Positions 43,978-51,902 of a stretch of DNA of 64,000 nucleotides are shown piece by piece (the first letter of the stretch is position 1; the number at the start of each line of letters is the position of its first letter). Source of the stretch: Anianabacter salinae (GTDB lineage Bacteria; Pseudomonadota; Alphaproteobacteria; Rhodobacterales; Rhodobacteraceae); NCBI RefSeq assembly GCF_019061145.1, contig NZ_JAHQZS010000001.1:62001-126000 (forward strand), read 5' to 3'. The translations under genes and the position numbers were made by a program. The notes below the pieces were generated by a model. It was not told the origin of the DNA. It did not search any database and saw nothing but the letters and a program-made list of their open reading frames with translations.

Positions 43978-45576
43978 ATGTGGGATTACATGAAACTGGT
44001 GGTGCTGGGGCTGATCACGCTTCTGGCTGCGATCGCCGCCAACTACGCGCGGGACCTGGCATTCCAGGTTCACGCGGTCATCATCATGCTGACCGCGGGC
44101 GGCGTGTTCCTGTGGACGCTGCGGCGCACGGACGAGCCGGGGCAGGCGGTAGAGACCGGCTATCTTGACGGCGTGATCCGGGCAGGCGTCATCGCCACGG
44201 CCTTCTGGGGCATCGCGGGGTTTCTGGTCGGCACCTTCATCGCCTTCCAGCTGGCCTTTCCCGTGCTGAACTTCGACTGGGCGCAAGGCTACGCCAACTT
44301 TGGCCGCCTGCGACCGCTGCACACCTCGGCGGTGATCTTTGCCTTTGGCGGCAACGCGCTGATCTGCACGTCGTTCTATGTCGTGCAGCGCACCAGCGCG
44401 GCGCGGCTCTGGGGCGGCAACCTCGCGTGGTTCGTGTTCTGGGGCTATCAGCTGTTCATCGTGCTGGCGGCGACCGGATATCTGCTGGGCGCGACCCAGT
44501 CCAAGGAATACGCCGAGCCGGAATGGTACGTCGACATCTGGCTGACGCTGGTGTGGGTCGCCTACCTGGCGGTGTTCCTTGGAACGATCATCAAGCGCAA
44601 GGAACCCCACATCTACGTCGCGAACTGGTTCTACCTCTCGTTCATCGTGACCATCGCGATGCTGCACATCGTCAACAACCTGTCGCTGCCGGTGTCGATC
44701 TTCGGGTCAAAATCGGTGCAGGTCTTCGCCGGCGTGCAGGATGCCATGACCCAGTGGTGGTACGGCCACAACGCGGTCGGCTTCTTCCTGACGGCAGGCT
44801 TCCTGGGGATGATGTACTACTTCATCCCGAAACAGGCAGAGCGGCCGGTCTACAGTTACAAGCTGTCGATCATCCACTTCTGGGCGCTGATCTTCCTCTA
44901 TATCTGGGCGGGCCCGCACCACCTGCACTACACCGCGCTGCCCGACTGGGCGTCGACGCTGGGCATGGTGTTCTCGATCATCCTGTGGATGCCAAGCTGG
45001 GGCGGAATGATCAACGGCCTGATGACCCTGTCGGGGGCCTGGGACAAGCTGCGCACCGACCCGGTGATCCGGATGATGGTGATCTCTGTCGGCTTCTACG
45101 GCATGTCGACCTTTGAAGGCCCGATGATGTCGATCCGCGCGGTCAACTCGCTGTCACATTACACCGACTGGACCATCGGCCACGTCCATTCCGGCGCGCT
45201 GGGCTGGAACGGCATGATAACCTTCGGGGCGCTCTACTTCCTTGTGCCGAAGCTGTGGAACCGCGAGCGGCTGTATAGCCTGCCCATGGTGTCCTGGCAC
45301 TTCTGGCTCGCCACGATCGGCATCGTTCTCTACGCGGCGTCGATGTGGGTCACCGGCATCATGGAAGGCCTGATGTGGCGCGAAGTCGATGCGCAGGGGT
45401 TCCTGGTGAACTCCTTTGCCGACACCGTGGCCGCCAAGTTTCCGATGTATGTGGTGCGCGGGCTGGGCGGGGTCATGTACCTCGCCGGCGCTCTCATCAT
45501 GGTCTACAACCTTTGGATGACCGTGCGGCGGTCCCCGGCGAAAGCCGAGGGTCCCGTCATGGCTCCGGCTGAATAG
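43978..45576 (+). CDS. ccoN: Cytochrome c oxidase cbb3-type, subunit I
   Basis: A 532-residue heme-copper oxidase subunit with about 12-14 membrane segments. Visible blocks are [18 protein letters not shown] (low-spin heme ligand His), [23 protein letters not shown] (copper B His), [15 protein letters not shown] and [23 protein letters not shown] (heme ligands). It reduces oxygen at high affinity. First of ccoNOQP, preceded by two FNR boxes; start [11 protein letters not shown] at 43978. Confidence 0.97.
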   Translation: MWDYMKLVVLGLITLLAAIAANYARDLAFQVHAVIIMLTAGGVFLWTLRRTDEPGQAVETGYLDGVIRAGVIATAFWGIAGFLVGTFIAFQLAFPVLNFDWAQGYANFGRLRPLHTSAVIFAFGGNALICTSFYVVQRTSAARLWGGNLAWFVFWGYQLFIVLAATGYLLGATQSKEYAEPEWYVDIWLTLVWVAYLAVFLGTIIKRKEPHIYVANWFYLSFIVTIAMLHIVNNLSLPVSIFGSKSVQVFAGVQDAMTQWWYGHNAVGFFLTAGFLGMMYYFIPKQAERPVYSYKLSIIHFWALIFLYIWAGPHHLHYTALPDWASTLGMVFSIILWMPSWGGMINGLMTLSGAWDKLRTDPVIRMMVISVGFYGMSTFEGPMMSIRAVNSLSHYTDWTIGHVHSGALGWNGMITFGALYFLVPKLWNRERLYSLPMVSWHFWLATIGIVLYAASMWVTGIMEGLMWREVDAQGFLVNSFADTVAAKFPMYVVRGLGGVMYLAGALIMVYNLWMTVRRSPAKAEGPVMAPAE

Positions 45577-45588
45577 GGGGGCCGAGCA

Positions 45589-46380
45589 ATGGCTACCGAA
45601 GACAAGAACCCGATGCCGAAGGGCGCCACGGGGCTGGGCGACCGGCCAAAGAGGAAAAGCATCCTCGACCGTCACAAGATCCTGGAAAAGAACGCCACGT
45701 TGCTTCTTGCCTGCTCGCTTCTGGTGGTGACCATCGGGGGGGCGGTGGAAATCGCCCCGCTGTTCTACCTGGAAAACACCATCGAAGAGGTGGACGGCGT
45801 GCGGCCCTACAGCCCGCTGGAACTGGCGGGGCGCGACATCTACGTCCGCGAGGGCTGCTATGTCTGCCACAGCCAGATGATCCGTCCGATGCGCGACGAG
45901 GTGGAACGCTACGGCCATTACTCGCTGGCGGCGGAATCGATGTATGACCATCCGTTCCAGTGGGGGTCCAAGCGAACGGGCCCCGATCTTGCCCGCGTCG
46001 GAGGCCGGTATTCCGACGAATGGCATGTCGACCACCTGGCCGACCCGCAGTTGGTGGTGCCGGAATCGGTGATGCCCAAGTATCGCTTCCTCGAAAACCG
46101 CCTGATCGACGGCAAGTACATCGAGGACTCGCTGCTGACGCACCGGGCGGTCGGTGTGCCCTACACCGACGAGATGCTGGAGAACGCGGTCGCTGACTTC
46201 CGCGTGCAGGCCGATCCCTTTGGCGACCATGACGGCCTGCTGGAACGGTATCCGAACGCACAGGTGCGCAACTTCGACGGGCAGCCGGGCATCTCCGAGA
46301 CGGATGCGCTGATCGCCTACCTTCAGATGCTGGGCACGCTGGTCGATTTCTCGACCTTCATTCCAGACGCAAGCCGATAG
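45589..46380 (+). CDS. ccoO: Cytochrome c oxidase cbb3-type, subunit II
   Basis: A 263-residue mono-heme cytochrome c with an N-terminal membrane anchor ([24 protein letters not shown]), heme site [17 protein letters not shown] and a distal methionine ligand (probably ESVMPKY). It passes electrons towards CcoN. Twelve bases after ccoN; nine before ccoQ. Confidence 0.96.
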   Translation: MATEDKNPMPKGATGLGDRPKRKSILDRHKILEKNATLLLACSLLVVTIGGAVEIAPLFYLENTIEEVDGVRPYSPLELAGRDIYVREGCYVCHSQMIRPMRDEVERYGHYSLAAESMYDHPFQWGSKRTGPDLARVGGRYSDEWHVDHLADPQLVVPESVMPKYRFLENRLIDGKYIEDSLLTHRAVGVPYTDEMLENAVADFRVQADPFGDHDGLLERYPNAQVRNFDGQPGISETDALIAYLQMLGTLVDFSTFIPDASR

Positions 46381-46389
46381 GGGGCCGAT

Positions 46390-46584
46390 ATGGATTTCTA
46401 TTCGCTCCTGCGGGAATTCGCGGACAGCTGGGTTCTGCTGGCGATGTTCCTGTTCTTTGGCGGTGTCGTCCTCTGGACGATCCGCCCCGGCAGCCGATCG
46501 GTGCATGACGATATCGCGGGCATTCCGTTCCGGCACGATGACACCCCCGCCGACGCCGTGGCGGACAACGAGGAGGCGCGGTGA
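46390..46584 (+). CDS. ccoQ: Cytochrome c oxidase cbb3-type, subunit IV
   Basis: A 64-residue single-membrane-span protein (DSWVLLAMFLFFGGVVLWTIRPGS) of the CcoQ/FixQ family, which stabilises the complex. It lies between ccoO and ccoP, overlapping the ccoP start by one base (TGATG). Confidence 0.93.
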   Translation: MDFYSLLREFADSWVLLAMFLFFGGVVLWTIRPGSRSVHDDIAGIPFRHDDTPADAVADNEEAR

Positions 46585-47471
46585 TGGCCAGGCAGCCTGA
46601 AAAGAAACAAGATCCCGAGACGACCGGCCACGAGTGGGACGGCATCGAGGAGTTGAACAACCCGTTGCCGCGCTGGTGGCTGTGGACCTTCTACGCCACG
46701 ATCATCTGGGGCGTCGGTTATACCATCGCGTATCCGGCATGGCCGATGGTCAGCGGCGCCACGGCGGGCGTGCTGGGCTTCTCGACCCGCGCGCAGGTCG
46801 CGGAACAGATCTCCGAAGTCGAGGCGCGGAACGCCGCGCTCGAGACACAACTTGCAAGCGCCGACCTGACGACGATCTCTGCGAATGGCGGCGAGCTGTA
46901 CAATTACGCGGTGCAGGGCGGGGCGGCGATCTTCCGCACCAACTGCTCGCAGTGCCACGGCTCCGGCGCGGCTGGGGCCAAGGGCTATCCGAACCTTCTG
47001 GATGACGCCTGGCTTTGGGGCGGGACGATCGAGGACATCCAGTACACCGTGACCCACGGCATCCGGAACGAGCAATCGCCCGATACCCGCTGGTCCGAGA
47101 TGCCCGCTTTCGGGGCCGACGGCATCCTGTCGGACGAGGAAATCGGCGAGGTCGTGCAATATGTCCTGCAGATCTCGGGGCAAGGGCATGACGCGGCCCT
47201 CGCCGGTGCGGGTGAGACGCTGTTCCTCGACAACTGCGCGGCGTGTCACGGCGATGAGGGGCTGGGTGATGTCTATGTCGGCGCGCCCAACCTGACGGAC
47301 GCAATCTGGCTCTATGGCGGCGATCCCGTGACCCTGACCGAGACCGTCACCAACGCGCGCTTCGGTGTCATGCCGGCCTGGTCCGAGGAATACCGCACGG
47401 CGGCAGGACTGACCGAGGCCGAGATCAACGCGGTCGCCACCTACGTCCACCAGTTGGGCGGCGGCGAATAG
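46584..47471 (+). CDS. ccoP: Cytochrome c oxidase cbb3-type, subunit III
   Basis: A 295-residue di-heme cytochrome c: membrane anchor (LWTFYATIIWGVGYTIAYPAW), heme sites NCSQCHGSGAAG and NCAACHGDEGLG, with distal Met candidates in SEMPAFG and GVMPAWS. It accepts electrons from soluble cytochrome c. ATG 46584 follows GAGGAGG; a GTG at 46581 is an alternative. Confidence 0.96.
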   Translation: MARQPEKKQDPETTGHEWDGIEELNNPLPRWWLWTFYATIIWGVGYTIAYPAWPMVSGATAGVLGFSTRAQVAEQISEVEARNAALETQLASADLTTISANGGELYNYAVQGGAAIFRTNCSQCHGSGAAGAKGYPNLLDDAWLWGGTIEDIQYTVTHGIRNEQSPDTRWSEMPAFGADGILSDEEIGEVVQYVLQISGQGHDAALAGAGETLFLDNCAACHGDEGLGDVYVGAPNLTDAIWLYGGDPVTLTETVTNARFGVMPAWSEEYRTAAGLTEAEINAVATYVHQLGGGE

Positions 47472-47480
47472 CGCACAGGC

Positions 47481-47502
47481 TCCGGCGGAGAGATCCGCCG
47501 GA
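47481..47502 (+). terminator. Hairpin after ccoP
   Basis: TCCGGCGGA (47481-47489) and TCCGCCGGA (47494-47502) form a perfect 9-bp stem with a GAGA tetraloop ten bases after the ccoP stop. There is no T-tract directly after it, so it may protect the 3' end rather than terminate by itself. Confidence 0.55.
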
Positions 47503-47561
47503 CGGCATCGGGCCCGGTTTCATGTTCGCGCGTCTGCCGGGACCGATGCCGAGTTATCCTT

Positions 47562-47708
47562 TCAGGGCCGTCCTTCGGGGCGGCCCTGATCCGTTTCGCG
47601 CACCGGGGCGCGCAGGCGGGGACGCTCGAAGATTTCGGCGCGGGTCGGGGTGTCGCGGCGCTCGAGGCGGGCGGCGATCATGTAGGTGTATGCGTAAGGA
47701 TTTATCAT
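47562..47708 (-). CDS. Small 48-residue ORF divergent from the LysR gene
   Basis: Read on the minus strand from ATG 47708: MINPYAYTYMIAARLERRDT, then an Arg/Pro-rich tail (ending GRPEGRP). AGGAG lies 8-9 bases before the start. No internal stop. The final codons and stop fall in a hairpin (AGGGCCG 47564-47570 with CGGCCCT 47581-47587). The only gene I can see in the 338-base gap between ccoP and the LysR gene. The AT-rich interval 47690-47809 must hold the two divergent promoters. No known domain recognised. Confidence 0.5.
   Translation of the reverse strand: MINPYAYTYMIAARLERRDTPTRAEIFERPRLRAPVRETDQGRPEGRP
47564..47587. terminator. Hairpin at the end of the 48-residue ORF
   Basis: AGGGCCG and CGGCCCT arms with a TCCTTCGGGG loop overlap the last seven codons of the minus-strand ORF. 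It lies between convergent ccoP and the small ORF and could end transcription from both sides. Confidence 0.5.
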
Positions 47709-47809
47709 CTCGGCGGCTCCTGCTACGGTTTTTCGATTGTCCTCATATTGCGCTTTACGTGCGTTTCTGCGACTCAGGAATTATTTGCATCTGTAAGCCT
47801 GGGTTACGC

Positions 47810-48685
47810 ATGGCCTTGAAAGACCTTCCGCCGCTGTCCAGCCTGCGCGCCTTTGCTGCGCTGGCCGAGACGCGCAGCATGACCGAAGCGGGCGCGTCCC
47901 TGAACGTCAGTCATGCCGCGATCAGCCAGCAGGTGCGCGCGCTGGAGGCGCATCTTGGGCTCAAGCTGGTGATCCGCGACGGGCGGGGCATTGCGCTGAC
48001 TGCACAGGGCGCACGGCTGGCCGAGACGGTGCGCGATGCGTTCCACGGGATCGGCGCCGAAATCGACGCGATGACTGGCGCCGATGCCGACCGTCCGCTC
48101 CAGATCACCACCACGCCGATGTTCGCGGCAAGCTGGCTGATGCCGCGCCTGTCGGATTTCCGCGAACGCCATCCCGAGATCGACCTGATGCTGAACCCCA
48201 GCGCGCAGCTTGTGCCGCTTGATCCCGGCGGGATCGACCTTGCCGTGCGCTATGGCAGCGGGCCATGGCCGGGGCTTCGATCGGAACTGCTCTTGCGCAG
48301 CCACTTCGTCATCGTCGCCTCGCGCAAGCTGGTGGGCGACCGCCAGATCGACGATCCGGGCGAGTTGGTGGGGATGCCCTGGCTTCAGGAATACGGCACC
48401 AACGAGGTGACCGACTGGCTGCGCCGACACGGCGTGACCGTCCGCCTGATGCGCGGCCTCACCCAGCTTCCCGGCAACCTGCTTCTGGACGCGCTGCGCG
48501 CGGGCAATGGCGTGGCCGCGACCACCCGCGCCTTTGTCGAGACGGACATCGCCTCGGGCGATGTGGTCGTGCTGTTCGAGGACGAAGACCCGACCAGCGG
48601 CTATCACATCGTGACCCGTCCGGGCGTGCTGCGACCCTCTGCCAAGGCGTTCGCGGCCTGGCTGCGGCGACAGCGAGAGGCTTGA
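47810..48685 (+). CDS. LysR family transcriptional regulator, GcvA type
   Basis: A 291-residue regulator: N-terminal helix-turn-helix (LSSLRAFAALAETRSMTEAGASLNVSHAAISQQVRALEAHLG) and periplasmic-binding-fold effector domain (LQITTTPMFAASWLMPRLSDFRERHPEIDLML). The PRL..F...HP.I.L block and DLAVRYG resemble the GcvA/AmpR subgroup. It diverges from the 48-residue ORF, its most likely direct target by the usual LysR logic. Start ATG 47810. Confidence 0.9.
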   Translation: MALKDLPPLSSLRAFAALAETRSMTEAGASLNVSHAAISQQVRALEAHLGLKLVIRDGRGIALTAQGARLAETVRDAFHGIGAEIDAMTGADADRPLQITTTPMFAASWLMPRLSDFRERHPEIDLMLNPSAQLVPLDPGGIDLAVRYGSGPWPGLRSELLLRSHFVIVASRKLVGDRQIDDPGELVGMPWLQEYGTNEVTDWLRRHGVTVRLMRGLTQLPGNLLLDALRAGNGVAATTRAFVETDIASGDVVVLFEDEDPTSGYHIVTRPGVLRPSAKAFAAWLRRQREA

Positions 48686-48717
48686 TCGCGGCGGCGAGAG
48701 CGGTCAAAGGGCGCGGT

Positions 48718-49926
48718 ATGGCAAAGGTTCTGCTTATCTCGAACGGACACGGCGAGGACAACGACGCGGGCTTCATCATCGAAGCCTTGCGCCGGTTGCG
48801 CCCGGAGCTGGAACTGGCCGCGCTTCCCATCGTCGGGCAGGGCGCCGAATATCGCCGCCGGGACGTGCCGATCATCGGCCCCGTCGCCGACCTGCCGTCG
48901 GGCGGGTTCACCAAGACCAACCGCTTGCGACTGCTGGGCGATGCGGCGGGCGGGCTGGTCGGGCTCACCATAGGGCAGATCCGCGCGGCGCGGCGGCACC
49001 GGGCCGAGTTCGACCTGGTGCTGGGCATCGGCGACGGCGTGGCGCAAAGCTTTGCCGCGATCACCGGGCGGCCGTTCATCGCCTTCATCACGTCGCTGTC
49101 CGCGCTTTACGAGGATCATCTGACGCTGGAGCCGATCTTGCGGTGGGAAGTGCGGCGCGACCGGTGCCTTGCGCTTGTGACCCGCGATCTGTTCACCGCC
49201 CGGAACCTGACGGCGCAAGGATATGCCAAGGTGCGGTTCGGCGGCCTGCCGTCCACGGATTCCATCGTTCCCACGGGGCGCGACCTTGCGGTGCCCAAGG
49301 GCGCGCGCATGGTCGCGCTCTTGCCCGGATCGCGCCCGCCCGAGGCGGATCGCAACCTTGCGACGCTTCTGCGGCTGGCCGAGAAAGCGTCGGCGCTGCG
49401 CGGCGATCTGGCGTTCCGGGCCGCCCTGGTGCCGCGCCTGCGGGATCGTCTCGGGACGCTGGCCGAGGCCAGCGGCTGGGCGCTGGACGGCGACAGACTG
49501 ACGCGGGGGGCCGCAACGGTCATCTGTCCGCCCGATGCCTTCGCCGACATCCTGACCCGGTCGGATGCCGTGGCGGCGATGGCAGGTCTGGCGGCCGAAC
49601 AGGCGGTGGTGGCGGGCAAGCCGGTGATCCAGATCCCGGGAACGGGCCCGCAATACACCTGGAAATTCGCCGAGGCGCAGACGCGGCTTCTGGGCGTGAA
49701 CGCGCGGCTTGTGGGCACGCGCGCGGCGGGCGACGCCGAGCTTGATCAGGCCGCGCGGCTGCTGTCGGAGACGCTGGACGATGCCGACTACCTTGCACGA
49801 TGCGCGACCGAGGGGCCAAGGCGGCTGGGCACGCCGGGCGGCGCAGAGCGCATCGCGCGGATGGTCCTGGAGGTCCTCGATCGCGGGCGATTGGACGCGG
49901 ATGACCTTGGGCAATTCGAGGCCTAG
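48718..49926 (+). CDS. Lipid-A-disaccharide synthase-related protein (LpxB-like glycosyltransferase)
   Basis: A 402-residue GT-B-fold protein starting MAKVLLISNGHGEDNDAGFI, then LAALPIVGQGAEYRRRDVPIIGPVADLPSGGF and the donor-site block AAMAGLAAEQAVVAGKPVIQIPGTGPQYTWKFAEAQ. These match the LpxB-related family I know mainly from cyanobacteria and Deinococcus, not genuine LpxB. Substrate unknown, possibly a glycolipid. It follows the LysR gene by 32 bases and precedes ccoG, interrupting the two cco operons. Confidence 0.82.
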   Translation: MAKVLLISNGHGEDNDAGFIIEALRRLRPELELAALPIVGQGAEYRRRDVPIIGPVADLPSGGFTKTNRLRLLGDAAGGLVGLTIGQIRAARRHRAEFDLVLGIGDGVAQSFAAITGRPFIAFITSLSALYEDHLTLEPILRWEVRRDRCLALVTRDLFTARNLTAQGYAKVRFGGLPSTDSIVPTGRDLAVPKGARMVALLPGSRPPEADRNLATLLRLAEKASALRGDLAFRAALVPRLRDRLGTLAEASGWALDGDRLTRGAATVICPPDAFADILTRSDAVAAMAGLAAEQAVVAGKPVIQIPGTGPQYTWKFAEAQTRLLGVNARLVGTRAAGDAELDQAARLLSETLDDADYLARCATEGPRRLGTPGGAERIARMVLEVLDRGRLDADDLGQFEA

Positions 49927-49947
49927 GAAAACCTGCGGCGCAGATAC

Positions 49948-49961
49948 TTGATTCAGGTCAA
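49948..49961. promoter_or_regulatory. FNR box upstream of ccoG
   Basis: TTGATTCAGGTCAA matches TTGAT-N4-ATCAA with one change and lies 61 bases upstream of the ccoG start, in line with FnrL control of the oxidase assembly operon. Confidence 0.75.
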
Positions 49962-50022
49962 GGAGCGCCCCGCACCGACCTGACAGAACACCCTCGACAC
50001 TCCAGCCTTCAAGCGAGTCGAG

Positions 50023-51447
50023 ATGAGTTCCTCAGAGACCCCCAGCCTGTATGCCGCCCGCGAACCGATCTTTCCAAGGCGGGTCTCGGGCAAGTTCCGC
50101 ACCCTCAAATGGGTGCTGATGATCCTCACGCTTGGCATCTACTATGTCACGCCGTGGATCAGGTGGGACCGCGGCCCGAACCTGCCCGACCAGGCGGTTC
50201 TGGTCGACATGGCGAACCGGCGGTTCTTTTTCTTCTGGATCGAGATCTGGCCGCACGAGTTCTATTTCGTCGCGGGCCTTTTGATCATGGCGGGGCTTGG
50301 GCTGTTCCTGTTCACCTCGGCGCTGGGCCGGGTGTGGTGCGGATATGCTTGCCCGCAAACGGTCTGGACCGACCTTTACATCCTTGTGGAACGATGGATC
50401 GAGGGTGATCGCAACGCCCGCGTGCGCTTGTGGAACCAGAAGATGGGCCTGCGCAAGGCGCGGCTGCGGCTGACCAAGTGGGCTCTGTGGCTGTTGATCG
50501 GGCTGGCGACCGGCGGGGCCTGGGTGTTCTATTTCACCGACGCACCCACGCTGATGGCCAACCTTGTCACGCTGCAGGCGCACCCCGTCGCCTACACCAC
50601 CATCGCCGTCCTGACCGCGACGACCTTTGTCTTTGGCGGCTTCATGCGCGAACAGGTCTGCATCTACATGTGCCCGTGGCCGCGCATCCAGGCCGCGATG
50701 ATGGACGAGGAGACGCTGACCGTCGCCTACCGCGACTGGCGCGGAGAGCCGCGGGGCAAGCACCGCAAGGCGGAAGGCGCCGAGGCGCTGGGCGACTGCA
50801 TCGACTGCAATGCCTGCGTTGCCGTCTGCCCGATGGGGATCGACATCCGCGACGGACAACAGATGGCCTGCATCACCTGTGCGCTGTGCATCGACGCCTG
50901 CGACGACGTGATGGCCAAGGTGGGCAAGCCGCGTGGCCTGATCGACTATATCGCGCTGTCGGACGAGAACCGCGAGCGGACGGGCGGCGCGCCGCGTCCG
51001 GTCTGGCGCCATGTGCTGCGCCCGCGCACGATCCTTTACACGGCGCTTTGGACTGCGGTTGGCGTCGGCCTTGTCGCCGCGCTGTTCATGCGATCCGATA
51101 TCGACGTGACCGTTGCGCCGATCCGTAACCCGACCTTCGTCACCCTGTCGGACGGGTCGATCCGCAATGCCTATGATGTGCGGCTGCGCAACATGCACGC
51201 CGAAGAGCGGGTGTTCCGGCTGTCCGTCAAGGGCGATCCGGCGCTGCGGATCCAGATCGAGGGCACGCCCTACGAGACGGTGACCGTTGCCGCCGACGAA
51301 ACGACGATGGCCCGCGTCTATGTCGTCGCGCCGCCCGCCTCTGGCCCGGCGCGCGCAGAAGCGACCGAGATCCGGTTCTGGGTGTCGGACAACGGCGGAG
51401 ACGAACGCGCCTGGCGCGACAGCACCTTCAACGGGAGAGAGCAATGA
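50023..51447 (+). CDS. ccoG: Cytochrome c oxidase accessory protein CcoG (FixG/RdxB)
   Basis: A 474-residue membrane iron-sulfur protein with about five hydrophobic segments. CGYACPQTVWTDLY precedes two 4Fe-4S ferredoxin motifs (CIDCNACVAVCPMGID and CITCALCIDACDDVM), and an Ig-like periplasmic C-terminal domain ends the protein. CcoG reduces copper for cbb3 oxidase assembly. First of ccoGHIS; ATGA overlap with fixH. Confidence 0.96.
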   Translation: MSSSETPSLYAAREPIFPRRVSGKFRTLKWVLMILTLGIYYVTPWIRWDRGPNLPDQAVLVDMANRRFFFFWIEIWPHEFYFVAGLLIMAGLGLFLFTSALGRVWCGYACPQTVWTDLYILVERWIEGDRNARVRLWNQKMGLRKARLRLTKWALWLLIGLATGGAWVFYFTDAPTLMANLVTLQAHPVAYTTIAVLTATTFVFGGFMREQVCIYMCPWPRIQAAMMDEETLTVAYRDWRGEPRGKHRKAEGAEALGDCIDCNACVAVCPMGIDIRDGQQMACITCALCIDACDDVMAKVGKPRGLIDYIALSDENRERTGGAPRPVWRHVLRPRTILYTALWTAVGVGLVAALFMRSDIDVTVAPIRNPTFVTLSDGSIRNAYDVRLRNMHAEERVFRLSVKGDPALRIQIEGTPYETVTVAADETTMARVYVVAPPASGPARAEATEIRFWVSDNGGDERAWRDSTFNGREQ

Positions 51448-51902
51448 CCACCAAACCGCTGACGGGCCGCACCGTCCTGTTCATCGCCGTGTCGTTCTTC
51501 GGCGTCATCATCGCGGTCAATCTGACCATGGCGTTCAAGGCGGTCGGGACATTCCCGGGACTCGAGGTCAAGAACTCCTATGTCGCCAGCCAAAGCTTCG
51601 ACGCCGAACGCGCCGCGCAGGAAGCCCTCGGATGGACGAGCGATCTGCGCTATTCGGACGGCCTTTTGCGCGTTGCCCTGACCGGCAAGGACGGCAAGCC
51701 GGTCGAGGCCGCTTCGATCATGGCGAACCTTGGACGCGCGACAGAGGCACGCGATGACCGGGTTCCGGGATTTGCGTTTGACGGCGCGGCCTATGTCGCG
51801 TCCGAGGCGCTGGATCGCGGCAACTGGGTCCTGCATGTCACCGCCACAGCCGCCGACGGCACGCCGTTCCGGCAGCGCCTGACGTTCAGCGTGGCGCCAT
51901 GA
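51444..51902 (+). CDS. ccoH: FixH family protein
   Basis: A 152-residue protein with one N-terminal membrane span (GRTVLFIAVSFFGVIIAVNLTMAF) and a beta-rich periplasmic domain (VKNSYVASQSFDAERAAQEALGW) characteristic of FixH/CcoH, needed for cbb3 assembly. Overlaps ccoG and ccoI by 4 bases each. Confidence 0.93.
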   Translation: MTTKPLTGRTVLFIAVSFFGVIIAVNLTMAFKAVGTFPGLEVKNSYVASQSFDAERAAQEALGWTSDLRYSDGLLRVALTGKDGKPVEAASIMANLGRATEARDDRVPGFAFDGAAYVASEALDRGNWVLHVTATAADGTPFRQRLTFSVAP

